This document shows positions 1 through 11,206 of a DNA stretch of 64,000 nt, piece after piece. The stretch covers positions 195,390,216 through 195,454,215 of the forward strand of contig CM071594.1 in the NCBI GenBank assembly GCA_036435485.1, read 5' to 3'. Numbering within the stretch: position 1 is the first letter of the stretch; the number at the start of each line of letters is the position of its first letter. The notes under the pieces were generated by a model. That model saw only the letters and a program-made list of their open reading frames with translations. It had not been told where the DNA came from and did no database searches. The stretch is from Saposhnikovia divaricata. Lineage: Eukaryota; Streptophyta; Magnoliopsida; Apiales; Apiaceae. A program made the translations under genes and the position numbers.

Positions 1-3000
1 GGTGTTTCTCAAAAAGCACCTGTTGCAAAAACTATCACAACTCTTGAGGGGAGTGTGAAGGAGGTAGTGAGTGGTGAGGGACAGGGTGCAAGCCCTAAGA
101 ATAAGGTGGGTGAGGAAAGTGCACCAAATAGCCAAGCCCAAGTTACATCCTCTCAACAGGGTGTGACTACTAGTTCTACAGCAACTCTGCACAAAAGGGT
201 AAGGGACACTAGCTCTCACGTAAAAACCTATGGAAGAAGAGTAAAATCTAAAACCATAGGGGAAGCACAGGGTGCACACACAGTACAGCAAACTGTACCT
301 TCTCAAATTCAGTTTGATGTGACTTCAATAAATGTGGAGTCACAGCCCCTTGATCTTAACCTTTAAATCGATACATATTACAATCCACCATCACCAACTC
401 CATCTCTGGATGTGGATATGATATCTACATCAATTCCTGATTCTCCATCTTTAAGATTCTTGGAGAAGCCCCACTCTGCAATTGGTGGTCATCATCTTTT
501 AGATGATTTGTTAGGCCATCAACCTTCCATTCCTGAATTCACAACAACATCTGTGGCCTCATCTTTAAAATCAATCTCCACAGATTCAGTGTTGGTTTTC
601 ACTTCAACGGATATTATCATTCCTTCATCAACGGATATCCTTCATCCGTTGACAAGTGTTTCTCCATCAACGGATGCGCCTCTGTCTAGCCATCCGTTGA
701 CAGCTATAACTACTCCATCAACGGATATCCCTTATCCGTTGATAACTCACTCAACCACTGCTATATCTGACATTCCTGTGTCAAGTGTGGAGGAGTTCTC
801 AGTAGTTGAAACACTTTCAGGATTGAGGGAAGGGAGTGAGAGGCTGCTTTGTGAGCAGGCAAAAGGAGAGGCAAATAATGAGAGGCTGGCCATTTCTTCA
901 GGTCAGGCAAAAGGAGAGCAAGAGAGTTCCACCTTAGTAGGTGAAGGTGAGGGTGTGAGAGGTGTGAGCCAGGGGGAGCCCCTGATGCAAGAAAAGAGAG
1001 ATGAGAGGAGAGAAGGGACTACAGGAGAAATAAGGCAGGAAGATTCAGCCATTGCAAGTGAGTTAATGGAGGTTAATGAAGCTTCTAAAGAGATGGAATT
1101 TCGACAAGAATATCAGTCAATCATTGACTCCATCTCTTTGGATCCTAAAACCTTTACTCATCCTGTTTCTTCCTATCAAGTCATGGCACAACAGGGCAAT
1201 GTGGAGGCAGAGGAGGCAATGCACCTAGTGCACACCTCACAATCTCTACAAAGAGCAAAGGATGCTTTGATAACTCTGTCTTCAAATGCTGACAGTGAAG
1301 AGTTTGGCAATGATGACAGTGACAGCACAGCAAATGATGAAGAAGTCAATGTGGGTGATACTCCAGACTGGCTATTTTCTACTGCCACTGTGGCTGGTGA
1401 CTTCAATGTGGAGATTGTGAAGCAATATCAATCTGCTAGGGCTGAGCACCAAAATGCAGATCCACAGAGAAAGGCTGTCCTTCAGCAAATAATGGACTCC
1501 CTGAAACTTCACAAAATGAACATGGTCATTCAAAGAACACAACAGGAGGAGGTCCAAACTGCAATAAGAGAAATGAAAGTGGAACTAGATGTCAGGATTG
1601 AGGCACTAGCCCCTACTACCACTCAGAAGGTGCTGACTAGCAAACTGTTGAAGGAAGATAGCCTGGCCAAATCTGTTCAGAATCTCTCCTCCAGAGTGGA
1701 TGGTATGGAATCTCAAATGCAGACACTCATTGCAAATCAAGCCAAACAGACTGAGCTACTGGAAAGGCTGCTTGCAGCCTCATCTCCAGCCCTTGATGCT
1801 AACAAAAAGGGGGAGAAAAAGGTAGAAGAGGTTGCAGCCACTTCTAGTCAAATTCCAGCTTCCAGTAGCAAGATAGCACAAAGTGAGGGGGAGCAACAGC
1901 CAATGATAGTGGTCAATCCAAAAGAATTTACTATAGAGGCTTCCCCTGTGAAGAAACAAAAGGCTTTGCCTGTGATTCCTGACCTATCAGAAATCTCAGA
2001 TGGTGAAAGGCAAGCCAGAATAGAGGCCTTAGAAAAGATCAACAAGGAGGCAAATGAAAGAATGATGAGAACAGAAAGGATGATCAATGAATCAATTGTA
2101 TCAAATCTGTTCTCTACTCAGTCCTCAGCTCCAACAATATCAACTACAATTCTGAAGGTGCTCACTCCAGAGATTGTAGCTCCTACTTTCTATGATGCTG
2201 AACCATCTTATGTCAAAGAATTTGAACCATACATCAAAACCAGAGCCTACTCTCCACCAAAGGAAAATGGGAGGAACAAGTTACAATTGGACTTTCCATT
2301 TCCCAAGGATGATGAAGGAAAGCTAATGGGAAAGCAAATTAAGGAGTTCAAGGAAAATGCCAATAGAAGTGTAAGAGAATGGATGGCTGTAATAATAAGG
2401 AATGGAAACGTCTTAAATATATCCAATAGCCATCCTAGATTTGTTGAAGCAAAAAGAGAGGAGACCTCCAGACTTCTCAGGGAAGCTCATCCAAGTGAAG
2501 AAAATAAATATGAAAACTCAGATGAGAAGCAAGCCAGGCTGGCTAAAGAGTTAATGGATGAGGTAGAGGATGAAATGAGGGAACCTGAGGAAGTCCCCAA
2601 ATCCAAAAGGAAAGTGAAATCAGTCCCCAAATCCAAATCTAAGAGAGTAAAATCAAAGGCAAGGAGGCCTGTCTCTCCAGAAATTGAAAGCAAGGAGACA
2701 ATTGGCTCATCACAACCTATTTCTGTAAAAGTATTCAACCCAGCTGTGAATTTCCATGGTGATCCTATAGTACCTAAAGAGGATCCAATGAATCTTGACT
2801 CCATTGAGGTTCCTTCATTCTTGCTGAAGCCTCAACAGAAGCCTATACAGAAGAAAAGGATACCAAGGAAGCAACCTTCAAAGGAACCAATTCAAGTTGC
2901 TAGGGTACCTGCTATTGTCAGGCAACCAATCTTGGAAAACAAGGATGATTTTATCTATCAGGCAGATATTGAAGAATACTCTGGCATGAATCTGTATCTG

Positions 3001-3528
3001 GATGAATTGTCAGAAGTAAGAGGAATTGACAAATATAAACATTTGCCTGAGAGATTGGTCTTTGTATACAATGGAGGAAAGGAAAGGACATGGGCACTAC
3101 AAAGGGTTCTTGGAGAAAATTATCCGACCTTAACCAAAGTGTTCTCTGCAATCAAGAGATACACAGGGTTCTCCAAGATAGCAAAAGGGGAGATACTGGA
3201 CAGAATAGAACAGATAAGGAGGGAATGGAACTAACCATCAAGTCTACCAAGGAAGATGAAGATCCCATACAATGGACAGAAAATCCACTTTCAACCCTTC
3301 TGGATGATGGAGTTCAGGGATGAAGATGGTAACAGGAGATTCTTCAGGTTAGAAGATCAACTATCAAAGGCTAGCTCTCAATACCTGAGATGGTTACAAC
3401 AAAAGCTAAATCCAAAGGTTGATGAAGAAGATGCCTTCTATAGGCAACTCCAAATGCAGATTGAGTCCAACTCTGCCAAAGAAGGAAAATCAAGGGTGAT
3501 GCCAACAAGAGAAAAGAAACAGTTTTAA
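1..3528 (+). pseudogene. Envelope-like ORF of a Ty1/copia (Sirevirus-like) element, 5' truncated by the window edge
   Basis: A single reading frame (frame 1) is open from the first base to 3528 except for TAA at 364-366 and TAA at 3232-3234. The main block (412-3234) would give 940 residues. It is Ser/Thr-rich at the N terminus, then strongly charged, with coiled-coil-like stretches (around 1500-1800), Lys/Arg-rich tracts (2590-2690) and no enzyme motif. The last 90 codons continue in the same frame after the second stop. It lies directly upstream of a polypurine tract and an LTR, where Sireviruses carry an envelope-like or extra ORF after pol. Assignment rests on position and the copia-type PPT, not on a recognised domain. 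Gag-pol would lie left of the window. I cannot tell whether the two stops are decay or separate ORFs. Confidence 0.6.
605..741 (+). repeat. Cluster of CAACGGAT / ATCCGTTG octamers inside the envelope-like ORF
   Basis: Seven copies in 137 bases: CAACGGAT at 605, 629, 668 and 719, and its reverse complement at 644, 692 and 734. They alternate in orientation and encode repeated Ser-Thr-Asp and His/Tyr-Pro-Leu peptides. The same octamer recurs in the LTR of this element. Confidence 0.85.
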
Positions 3529-3690
3529 TCTGCTCAGTCTAGAGGAGCACTTCTCTATAAATTTCTCAAACTTTCAGTTTTAAATTTTTGTAGCTTAATA
3601 CAATTTTTGCATTGTTCTATATATATATCTTTAGGAATGTTTTGTTATCATCAAGGTCCTGAATTTATGCTTTATTGCCATCAATTATAA

Positions 3691-3702
3691 ATTGGGGGAG
3701 AT
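3691..3702 (+). other. Polypurine tract of the copia element
   Basis: ATTGGGGGAGAT sits immediately before the LTR. This G-rich form is typical of plant Ty1/copia elements, notably Sireviruses, and primes plus-strand DNA synthesis. Confidence 0.8.
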
Positions 3703-4684
3703 TGTTAGGAATATGTTGTACTTGATGATAACTTCACAATCAATCAAATTGTATAAGGTTTTTTAGCTGTCAACGGATGAGGATTTATAACTCTATCCGT
3801 TGACAGGTAGCTCATCAACGGATGAGGTTTTGTAGCATACTGCAGTATCTCTGTGTTATCAGTTGATAGTGTTTTTATCCACAGTCATGTTGACCATCAA
3901 CGGATAGGCAGAATAGGGTAGCCAATTGTAAATAAGCTATGCTATGTAATTCTGTCTTAGTGAAAGTGTATCAATAGATGAAGACAAAACTCTATCAACG
4001 GATACAACTCAAATCCACTCTATCAACGGATACAACTCAAGTCTCAATATCAACGGATACAGCTCAATACTTCACCAACGGATGTTAGTGTACAATATCA
4101 ACGGATAATCATTGACACTATCTTCTATGCTAAGCTGGGGATTAGCAGTTGATAAGGACATGTTTGACTGACAGATCACATGGGTTGATAGTAGATACAA
4201 AAAGCAGTATGGCAGCCATACTTTGGAAACACAGAAGAAAGAAGCATTCCGTTTACACTATGAATACAAGAAAGGTGCAGGAGGCATGTCTGTTCACAAG
4301 GACAACCTTTCGGCTACATGTGTATTTGGAGTGTAGTAACAAGTCAACTAGAATTAGATTAATATTATCTTATTCCAGTAGTACTTGTAAAACTTGGGAT
4401 TTATAACCAAGTGTAGCAACTCTTTGTAGGCTAAGAAAACAGATACATTTGCTTAGGGTTTTTATTGAATATCCTTAGAAAGCAAAGAGTTGTAAAACAG
4501 AAGCTGTGTACTTTTGTATCACAGAGTTTTCTTCGAATAAAAGCTTCAGGTGGTGCATTTAACCACCTGATTTTTATGTGTTTGTGCATTAATCTTTCTA
4601 CAGCAATTATCTAAGTATAGATTTCTGGAGTTCTTATCAGAAATTTATAAATATCAAGAATTGTATTCAACCCCCCCTTCTACA
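3703..4684 (+). mobile_element. 3' LTR of the copia element (982 bp)
   Basis: Starts TGTTAGGA right after the polypurine tract and ends TTCTACA after a C7 run, as copia LTRs do. Its first 400 bases carry nine CAACGGAT motifs in either orientation (3771, 3795 reverse, 3816, 3898, 3996, 4024, 4051, 4076, 4099). The partner LTR and the left target duplication lie outside the window. The element seems to be inserted in a Helitron-like sequence that resumes at about 4711. Confidence 0.8.
4536..4569 (+). promoter_or_regulatory. LTR poly(A) signal followed by a hairpin
   Basis: AATAAA at 4536-4541 is followed by an 8-bp perfect stem: CAGGTGGT at 4547-4554 and ACCACCTG at 4562-4569, with a 7-base loop. 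This probably marks the R region where the element's transcript ends. Confidence 0.55.
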
Positions 4685-4710
4685 ATTATACAAGTGTGTA
4701 ATCTGGGAAT

Positions 4711-5641
4711 AACATTAAATGAAAATGAATTTCGTGTTATTTACCCGATAGTTAAATTACAAGGACGCATATATAATAATGTAATTACATATTTATATAT
4801 TACACACTCGATTTCAATTTTATAGGTAGTATTTTATTTTAACAAATTAGTCAAATAGAAAGAAGATAGGTGATACTCATTTTCAAATGTCTTATTTTAC
4901 GAGTAAAAGAAAACAAAATTTTTATATACCATGTTTTAATAGAAAAAGAATAATCCAACATACAAACTCCCAAACTGAAAATATATATTTAAGTTGTTAT
5001 TATGAATAAGCTAAGTGTAATCACCATAAACTCTAATAGCCATATCTTACTTTAAGAGCGCGATATATTAAAGTTTCTTTGTCATAATTACGTTCGTTTC
5101 ATGGATCTTGAACAGTAATAGTAGAGATCCTTTCTCATATCGTTGAAACATGCAACCTTTTTTTAAGAGATGGTCTAATGATTTATTGCGATCGTGAGAA
5201 ATAAGTATGTTTTAATATGTATTCGAAAATTTGATCACGACCCATACAAATATTTTCAATGAATTTATATAGATATTATAGGGATCCACTATACTGAACA
5301 TTTAAATATACCAAATTCCCATTAGAACAAAATCCAAAAAATGGGTAAAATTTCAATAAATTGGTAGAAATATTCTCAAGATAAATTAAATGAAAACTAA
5401 AATTAAGAAAAAACAATAAAGAGGGCTTTTGACTTTCAGAGGGGGTTGTAAACGTTTTGGTGATTGGATGATGATATTAATATTAATACAATTGATCATA
5501 TGAATTAACGGATAAGTAATTTTACACTTAAGTTAATTTATATTCTAATAATTTTTTTATAAATAATAATTAAAATAATATGTATATATTAACTAAGTAA
5601 TATATTTTATCTGTCGGTGTGTAGCACGGGTAGAACGCTAG
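4711..5641 (+). mobile_element. Helitron-like element, 3' portion
   Basis: Non-coding, AT-rich. It matches the reverse complement of 21288-22335 over almost its whole length with many differences. Its right end is sharp in both copies: GCACGGGTAGAACG then CTAG, followed by T. A CTRR-3' terminus before a host T, with a GCACGGGT motif just inside, is the usual plant Helitron 3' end. I saw no clear terminal hairpin. The 5' end is not found, probably because the copia element interrupts it. Confidence 0.5.
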
Positions 5642-6214
5642 TTATAATATACATTTTAGTCAGATAAAATATAGAAGATATTATATTTTACCTAAAAAGG
5701 AAATTACTTAGTATTGAAAAATAGAAAAAGTAATATGTTTAACCTGAAAAAAGAACTTGATTAGTAAATGAGAAATTTTATGTAATATCCGCGAATTTTC
5801 GAATAAATATTTCTACTCGACATTTAAATTTTTATTTAAGAGTGATTCGCTAATATATTTAATTAGCGCGTTTTTGTGAAATTTTAAGATTTTATTTATT
5901 CATAGGTAAATAAATATTATATTATACCTATTAATTTATATTTATTTGGTATTCATTAAAATTAGGAAATTTAGGAAAATAAGATTTAAATTTTTGGATC
6001 GAATTTACTTTAAAGTACGAAATTAGAGTCTCGTTTTAACACGGGAGAAAACGGGATTATTATCGGATAGTGGAAAAGAAAAATTATTTGGCACTATCAT
6101 GGTCATTATGATGACATTTTAAATTGTTCCCCATATTCCATTTTTTTATTTAACTACTAATGTCACTAACTAATCGGTGGTCTCGTTATTATTACAAACG
6201 GGTGGACTTGGCTT

Positions 6215-6221
6215 TATAAAA
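6215..6221 (+). promoter_or_regulatory. Putative LTR TATA box
   Basis: TATAAAA in a locally GC-richer context, conserved at 16311-16317 in the 3' LTR. A purine/pyrimidine-mixed leader follows it. The element's RNA start is probably 25-35 bases downstream. No experimental support. Confidence 0.45.
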
Positions 6222-6823
6222 CTAAATCAGATGGTAGTTCTATTTTATTCAAAACCAAAACTCACCCAATACACTTTCCTCTCCACAACACAGACCAAAA
6301 GAAAAAAACCCACAGGTAGTTTACTTGTTTCTTTTATATTGTTTTTTTTTCGGTTTCATTGTTTTATTCAGTTATGCTCGATTAATTGTTGTCGATGGTG
6401 GTGTGATTGGCGTTTGAATCTGGGTAGGGAGAGATTGGTGGGGAGTTGGGTGATGTTTATTGTTGTGGTTAAATCAGAAAGGGAAACTGTGATGTGGTGG
6501 AATAAGGGAGAAGATAGGATGTTGTTGTTGTTGGGGCAGGGGTGGTGTTGTACTGTTGTCGGAGATAGAGAGGGAGTTAGAGAGGACGAGAGATGGGAGT
6601 GAGGAGAGATAGGCGGACGGTAGAGGGACAACGGCGGGAGAGAAGAGGGATGGAGAGGGAGGTCGCGAGAGATTGTGAGAGACAGAGAGATAGAGTTTTG
6701 TGTGGGTTGTTTCAATTGATGAATTTGAGAGGGGGACAGAGATGGTAAAGGGAGGATGGTCGGAGTTTTACAGTGAAATCGGGGAAGGGTTCGACGGGGA
6801 GAAGAGAAAGAGGGAGAGGGAGA

Positions 6824-6827
<4 letters not shown>

Positions 6828-6889
<62 letters not shown>
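6828..6889 (+). repeat. (GA)n microsatellite in the 5' LTR
   Basis: About 60 bases of uninterrupted GA, followed by degenerate GAGA/TTGCAGGCGA repeats to about 7040. The matching tract in the 3' LTR (about 16928-16953) is far shorter, so slippage has occurred since insertion. Confidence 0.95.
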
Positions 6890-6891
<2 letters not shown>

Positions 6892-9457
6892 CAGGCGAGA
6901 GAGAGATTGCAAGAAAGAGATTTGGGAGAGAGGGCAGGCGAGAGAGAGAGATTGCAGGCGAGAGAGAGAGATTGCAGAGAGAGAGAGATTAGAGAGAGAG
7001 AGAGAGAGAGAGACTGTAGAGAGAAAGAGAGATATGCAGGGGAGGGGGTGGGACCCACGGTGGGGTGAGTGGGGCCCACGTAAATTTCTGTTAAATGCAA
7101 TAATAATATAGTAATATCGATTGAATGTTAAAAATCGAGATTTAATTATTTGGGTCGCTATTTTTTTTAAAAACCGATTTAATTATTTGGAATGATATTT
7201 AAAATTATGAGAAATAAATAGATTTAAATAAAAAATGGTTTAATTAATTAAATAGAAATATTTTGTGTTTTTGAACACAAATTAGAGATTTATTAATTTA
7301 TAAATAAAAGAAGAATATTCGTGAATAAATAGAGTAATATAGGATTTTCTTTTGGGAAGCTGTTGTTAATATTTTCCGGTTTATTTTAGTTAACCGGATC
7401 GAGTCAGATTTAATTTAGAGATTAATATTTTATTAAATAAATTAAGATTTGTGAAGTTTATTAAAAGTGGAATTCTTTGATGATTTATTTTTTAAAAAAA
7501 TTGAGAATAATTATTTTGGATTTAAATGGAATAAAAATGGATGATTGAATTTTTCATTTTGAGTAAGGATTTAGATTTCCAGGTATCAAAAATAGGATAT
7601 ATCCTCCAGATTTAATTCCTGTGTCCGAAGAGATATTTATCCCGGAATTAATTTCCGTTATTTATTCCAGAGATTTTTATGAGATATTATTTTATTATTA
7701 ATTATATTATCGGATCGGGAATATTTTATTCTGAAGAATCGCTCACGTATTTCTGGTTGCCATTTTTAGAAAATAATTCTTGAGAAGTAGATCGACGCCA
7801 AGTTCACGGGTAGAGTATAATTTTTATCTGCATTCATTTGCACTTCGAGATCGAGGCAAGTTCATTCCTACCCTAACTTTTGGAAATTGTGAATTTCTGT
7901 TCGTGTTATTTATTTCCTTAATTATTTTCGAGGTATTATATGTTGAGATTATCTGTTGCTCTGTATGATGCAATAATTTCTTTTGAGAATTATTTCTTGT
8001 TAAATATTATTATGCTGTTAAGTTAGTTTATTTGAGAATTATAATCCCTATAAGCGTAGAAATAATTTAGTTGCTATCGGGTCGATCTCATTAATTCGAG
8101 ACGACTATTATTTTGATTTAGTGAGACTAATGTCATTCGTCTGAGATAGTTAAATTTATTCTTTTCGATTGAATTTATTATACAAATTCAATCGTTATTT
8201 ATTGATTATCTTTTAGTTAGTTCCTCGTTTGAACTACCGATAGGAGTTTGAAAATTATAATTGTTAGAGATTTTTATTCGTCGATCGAGTGAAAAATATT
8301 CTATTTAAACGTTCATCAATGTTGAGTATTATAAATATTGAGAAGTACTATTTGTTCAGTACGACTCCCAATTACTTCAATCTTAAGACTATTCTCATAA
8401 ATTCGAGATAGTTGATCTTATTGTCAAGGTTTGGCATTTTGTTCGTGTCAACCGATAAATTATTATTATTGAGAATTTACATCAGTCCATTGTTCGGATT
8501 GGTGGTAAAATCGAGTCATACTGGCAGTCCGCCAGATTTGTAAATATTTTCTGGGAGAATTATTTCAAGTTATCTGTACCCCAAATATTCGGGAATTCTG
8601 TATTCTACTGGTCAATTTTGGGCAAGAGGCCCATTATAGAGAAAGAGAGACTCGTGTACCGTTTTACGGACCCGAGAATAATTAGGCACTTTGTTGACAT
8701 GGATGAATTGATAACCATTATGATGCTAGCATTCATACATATATATTATTGTTGATATCGTATTGTAGCCGTGATCGGGCGAAGTGTGGTGTCATTGGAG
8801 GCCGGTATTCTTGGTTGGTTAGTTGATCGCCCCACCGAGATACGGAGAGGTGGAAGACCAGTTCATTCTTAAATCATGAGTTATCAGAGTTATATCAAAT
8901 GAGTTATCGAGTATTCTGTTTCGAGATGAGTAATGAGTCTTTTGAGTATTCTGTTTTGAGATGAGTTTTAGGCCTTTCGAGTATGATATTTTCGAGATGA
9001 ATTTGAGCCAAATCATATTGAGATATCCGATATTAAAATTTTGAGTATTTATTTCTGTAAACTTTATTATATTTATATACCGAGCGAGAAGAGAACTTGC
9101 TGGGCACTATAGTTGCTCATTCTTGCTTTACAACATTTTGTTCAGCTGTCAAGACGGAAAGAGGCAAGACGTTCAGCCAGGGCTACAGAGGCAAGGGGAA
9201 AGCGCAAGGCTATGGCGACAATAATTAGAAGATCCAGATGGAATCTTTATATTTCTACTGTTGTGAACTTTTGTAACATATTATTTCGAGATGTATCAAG
9301 TTGGATTGTACTATGTTGTGAAGACGATCTTGGACTTGCGGAGTGGGACATTTATTCTCCGTTGTAATAAATTTTGGTATTGTTATGGCGTGATCATATT
9401 GAGACAATGTGACGACCCGGGTCCCCTGTCAGGGTGGATTTGGGGGCGTTACAGTTT

Positions 9458-9470
9458 TGGTATCAGAGCC
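9458..9470 (+). other. Primer-binding site (initiator Met tRNA)
   Basis: TGGTATCAGAGCC four bases after the 5' LTR matches the complement of the 3' end of plant initiator methionine tRNA, the usual primer for chromoviruses and copia elements. Confidence 0.88.
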
Positions 9471-9631
9471 TTAGTTATATTTTTAGGAATCGTACGAGCC
9501 TAGAATTATAACGCGACGTGAGAATTTAGAACGGGAAGATTTTAGCACAAAGTGCCTTACACCCTTATATATTTATATGTGTTTATAGTCGACTAGAACC
9601 TGTTTGTGACCGAGACTCTTTGCTTTTGTAG

Positions 9632-10594
9632 ATGTCTTCTTCAGGATCTACCGGTTTCTTTCCTACTGGAGACAGATCCCCTACCCCATACCCACTAGGA
9701 CCTCTAGATCCTAGCTCAGGGACGGATAGTGACCCATCAGAGGAGTACATGGTGATCAGTAGCGACTCGGAGGATTCTTCTGTCCAAATACTTACACCTT
9801 CACCTCCACATGTGATTGACTTAGATACACCTCCACATGAGGTTCAGATAGAGACTGAGCAGATAGAGCAGACTACCTCACTGTTTACCCCTGAGATGTT
9901 TAGAGCTGAGACCCCAGAGCCAGAGATTGCTGATCAGGTTGATGAGAGTCTGCATTCACCTGTCCACACTAATGTAGTGCCTAGTTCAGCTGCCCCATAG
10001 TCTAGAGTTGATACACCCACCAGAGTGGCAGCTTTTGCTGACTGGTTTACTTCCCAGGTTCCAGTATATGTTTCGGCTCCGTCAGTCCCTACCATACCAA
10101 ACTACATGTTTCCATAGACCGGTGATACTCCTGCTTGTGATACTGCCCCATCGGCACCTACTATACCTGTTCGTGCTCCGATTCAGCCCACTGCGGCCCC
10201 TGTTACTACTACTGCGATGCCACCTGTTCACCCGGAGTATGAGGGAGCGGCAGGAGAGATGGTCCCTTGGCACGTTCATCATTCCCTCTTCCAGCATTAT
10301 CGATGGTTATGGGCTCGTTATGAGGAGATCTTTGCTACTAGGGATGGTATCCTTAGATTGTTGGTTGTTCCTGATCCTTTTATTGTGCATCACGGAAGGA
10401 GTTTACTGGTGAGAGATGTCCCCATGGAGATTATGCATCAGATCGCTCTTACCGTTTTGATGGGACTACAGACTGACTTTGCTGCCTTGCCGTCATCGAG
10501 TACCGGGCAGATTGACTGTGCCAGAGTTGCCACCATGATTGCAGATATCGTAGCAGAGTTCCATAGGAGGGTCGGTGAGATGTTCCCACATTGA
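9632..10594 (+). pseudogene. Extra ORF upstream of gag in the chromovirus, broken by two TAG codons
   Basis: One frame runs 321 codons from ATG 9632 to TGA 10594, interrupted by TAG at 9998-10000 and 10115-10117. The N-terminal third is Ser/Pro/Asp/Glu-rich and acidic. The middle is Pro/Ala/Thr-rich. The C-terminal third (from about 10217) looks globular, with Trp-His-Val-His, Trp-Leu-Trp-Ala and Phe-His-Arg-Arg motifs. I recognise no family. It lies between the primer site and gag, a place most Tekay elements leave non-coding. Both stops could come from CAG by one C-to-T change. The two segments sharing one frame across the stops argue for a once-intact protein. Confidence 0.6.
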
Positions 10595-11206
10595 TGACCT
10601 ATTTGCACGTTTGAGCATCCTCATCGTTTGGCTAGAGTAGCTAGCGGTGAACCAGTTTCTGGATGGCGTCACATTAGATCTTTCTGTATTTGGATGTACA
10701 TAGTTTCTTGTTATATGTATTTGATGTAGCTGAGATGTATTATATTCAGTGTTATGACATGTACCGTACCAGTAGTTGTACCTTTTCATTATTGTATATT
10801 CTGATCTGTTAACTGCTATCTTGCTTTATTTATTGGAAAATTATGTTACAGTAGAGTATCATGTGATATTGTATCCTCATGCTACCCCGATATAGATAAC
10901 AACTTATTTGCAAAAGTTACGATTTAAAATGAGTTTAACCAAAATTTGAGAACCAGAGATTAATAACGATTGAATTTTAGAACTTATAAGGTTTCCCGAG
11001 AACTGTCAGTTATACGAAGAATAAGAGTAATAGTTTAGAAAGAGACCAGAGAGAATCACGATTTGAGTATGATTTATTTCGAGGAACCGGGAATTTGACC
11101 GAGTAATTATTTATGAGTGCCTATCATAACTGTGCCAGCAATGGTGTCGTATAATTACAAACCTGAGATATAACATACCTTATTGTTTTCGCTCTTATAG
11201 AAAAAG

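Larger units (their letters stand above)
5781..9453 (+). repeat. 5' LTR of the chromovirus (3,673 bp)
   Basis: Begins TGTAATATCCGCGAA and ends GGGGGCGTTACA, the same as the 3' LTR. Contains no host gene; the ORFs seen here are readthrough of GA-rich and AT-rich DNA. The 53-bp excess over the 3' LTR lies mostly in the GA tract near 6830-7010. Confidence 0.92.

Noticed and set aside
6700..7111. Overlapping ORFs rich in Arg-Glu or Ser-Leu in the LTRs (also 16796-17140, 30652-31026, 61028-61328)
   Set aside because: They are translations of GA/CT microsatellites on both strands, with no start context or conservation between the two LTRs.
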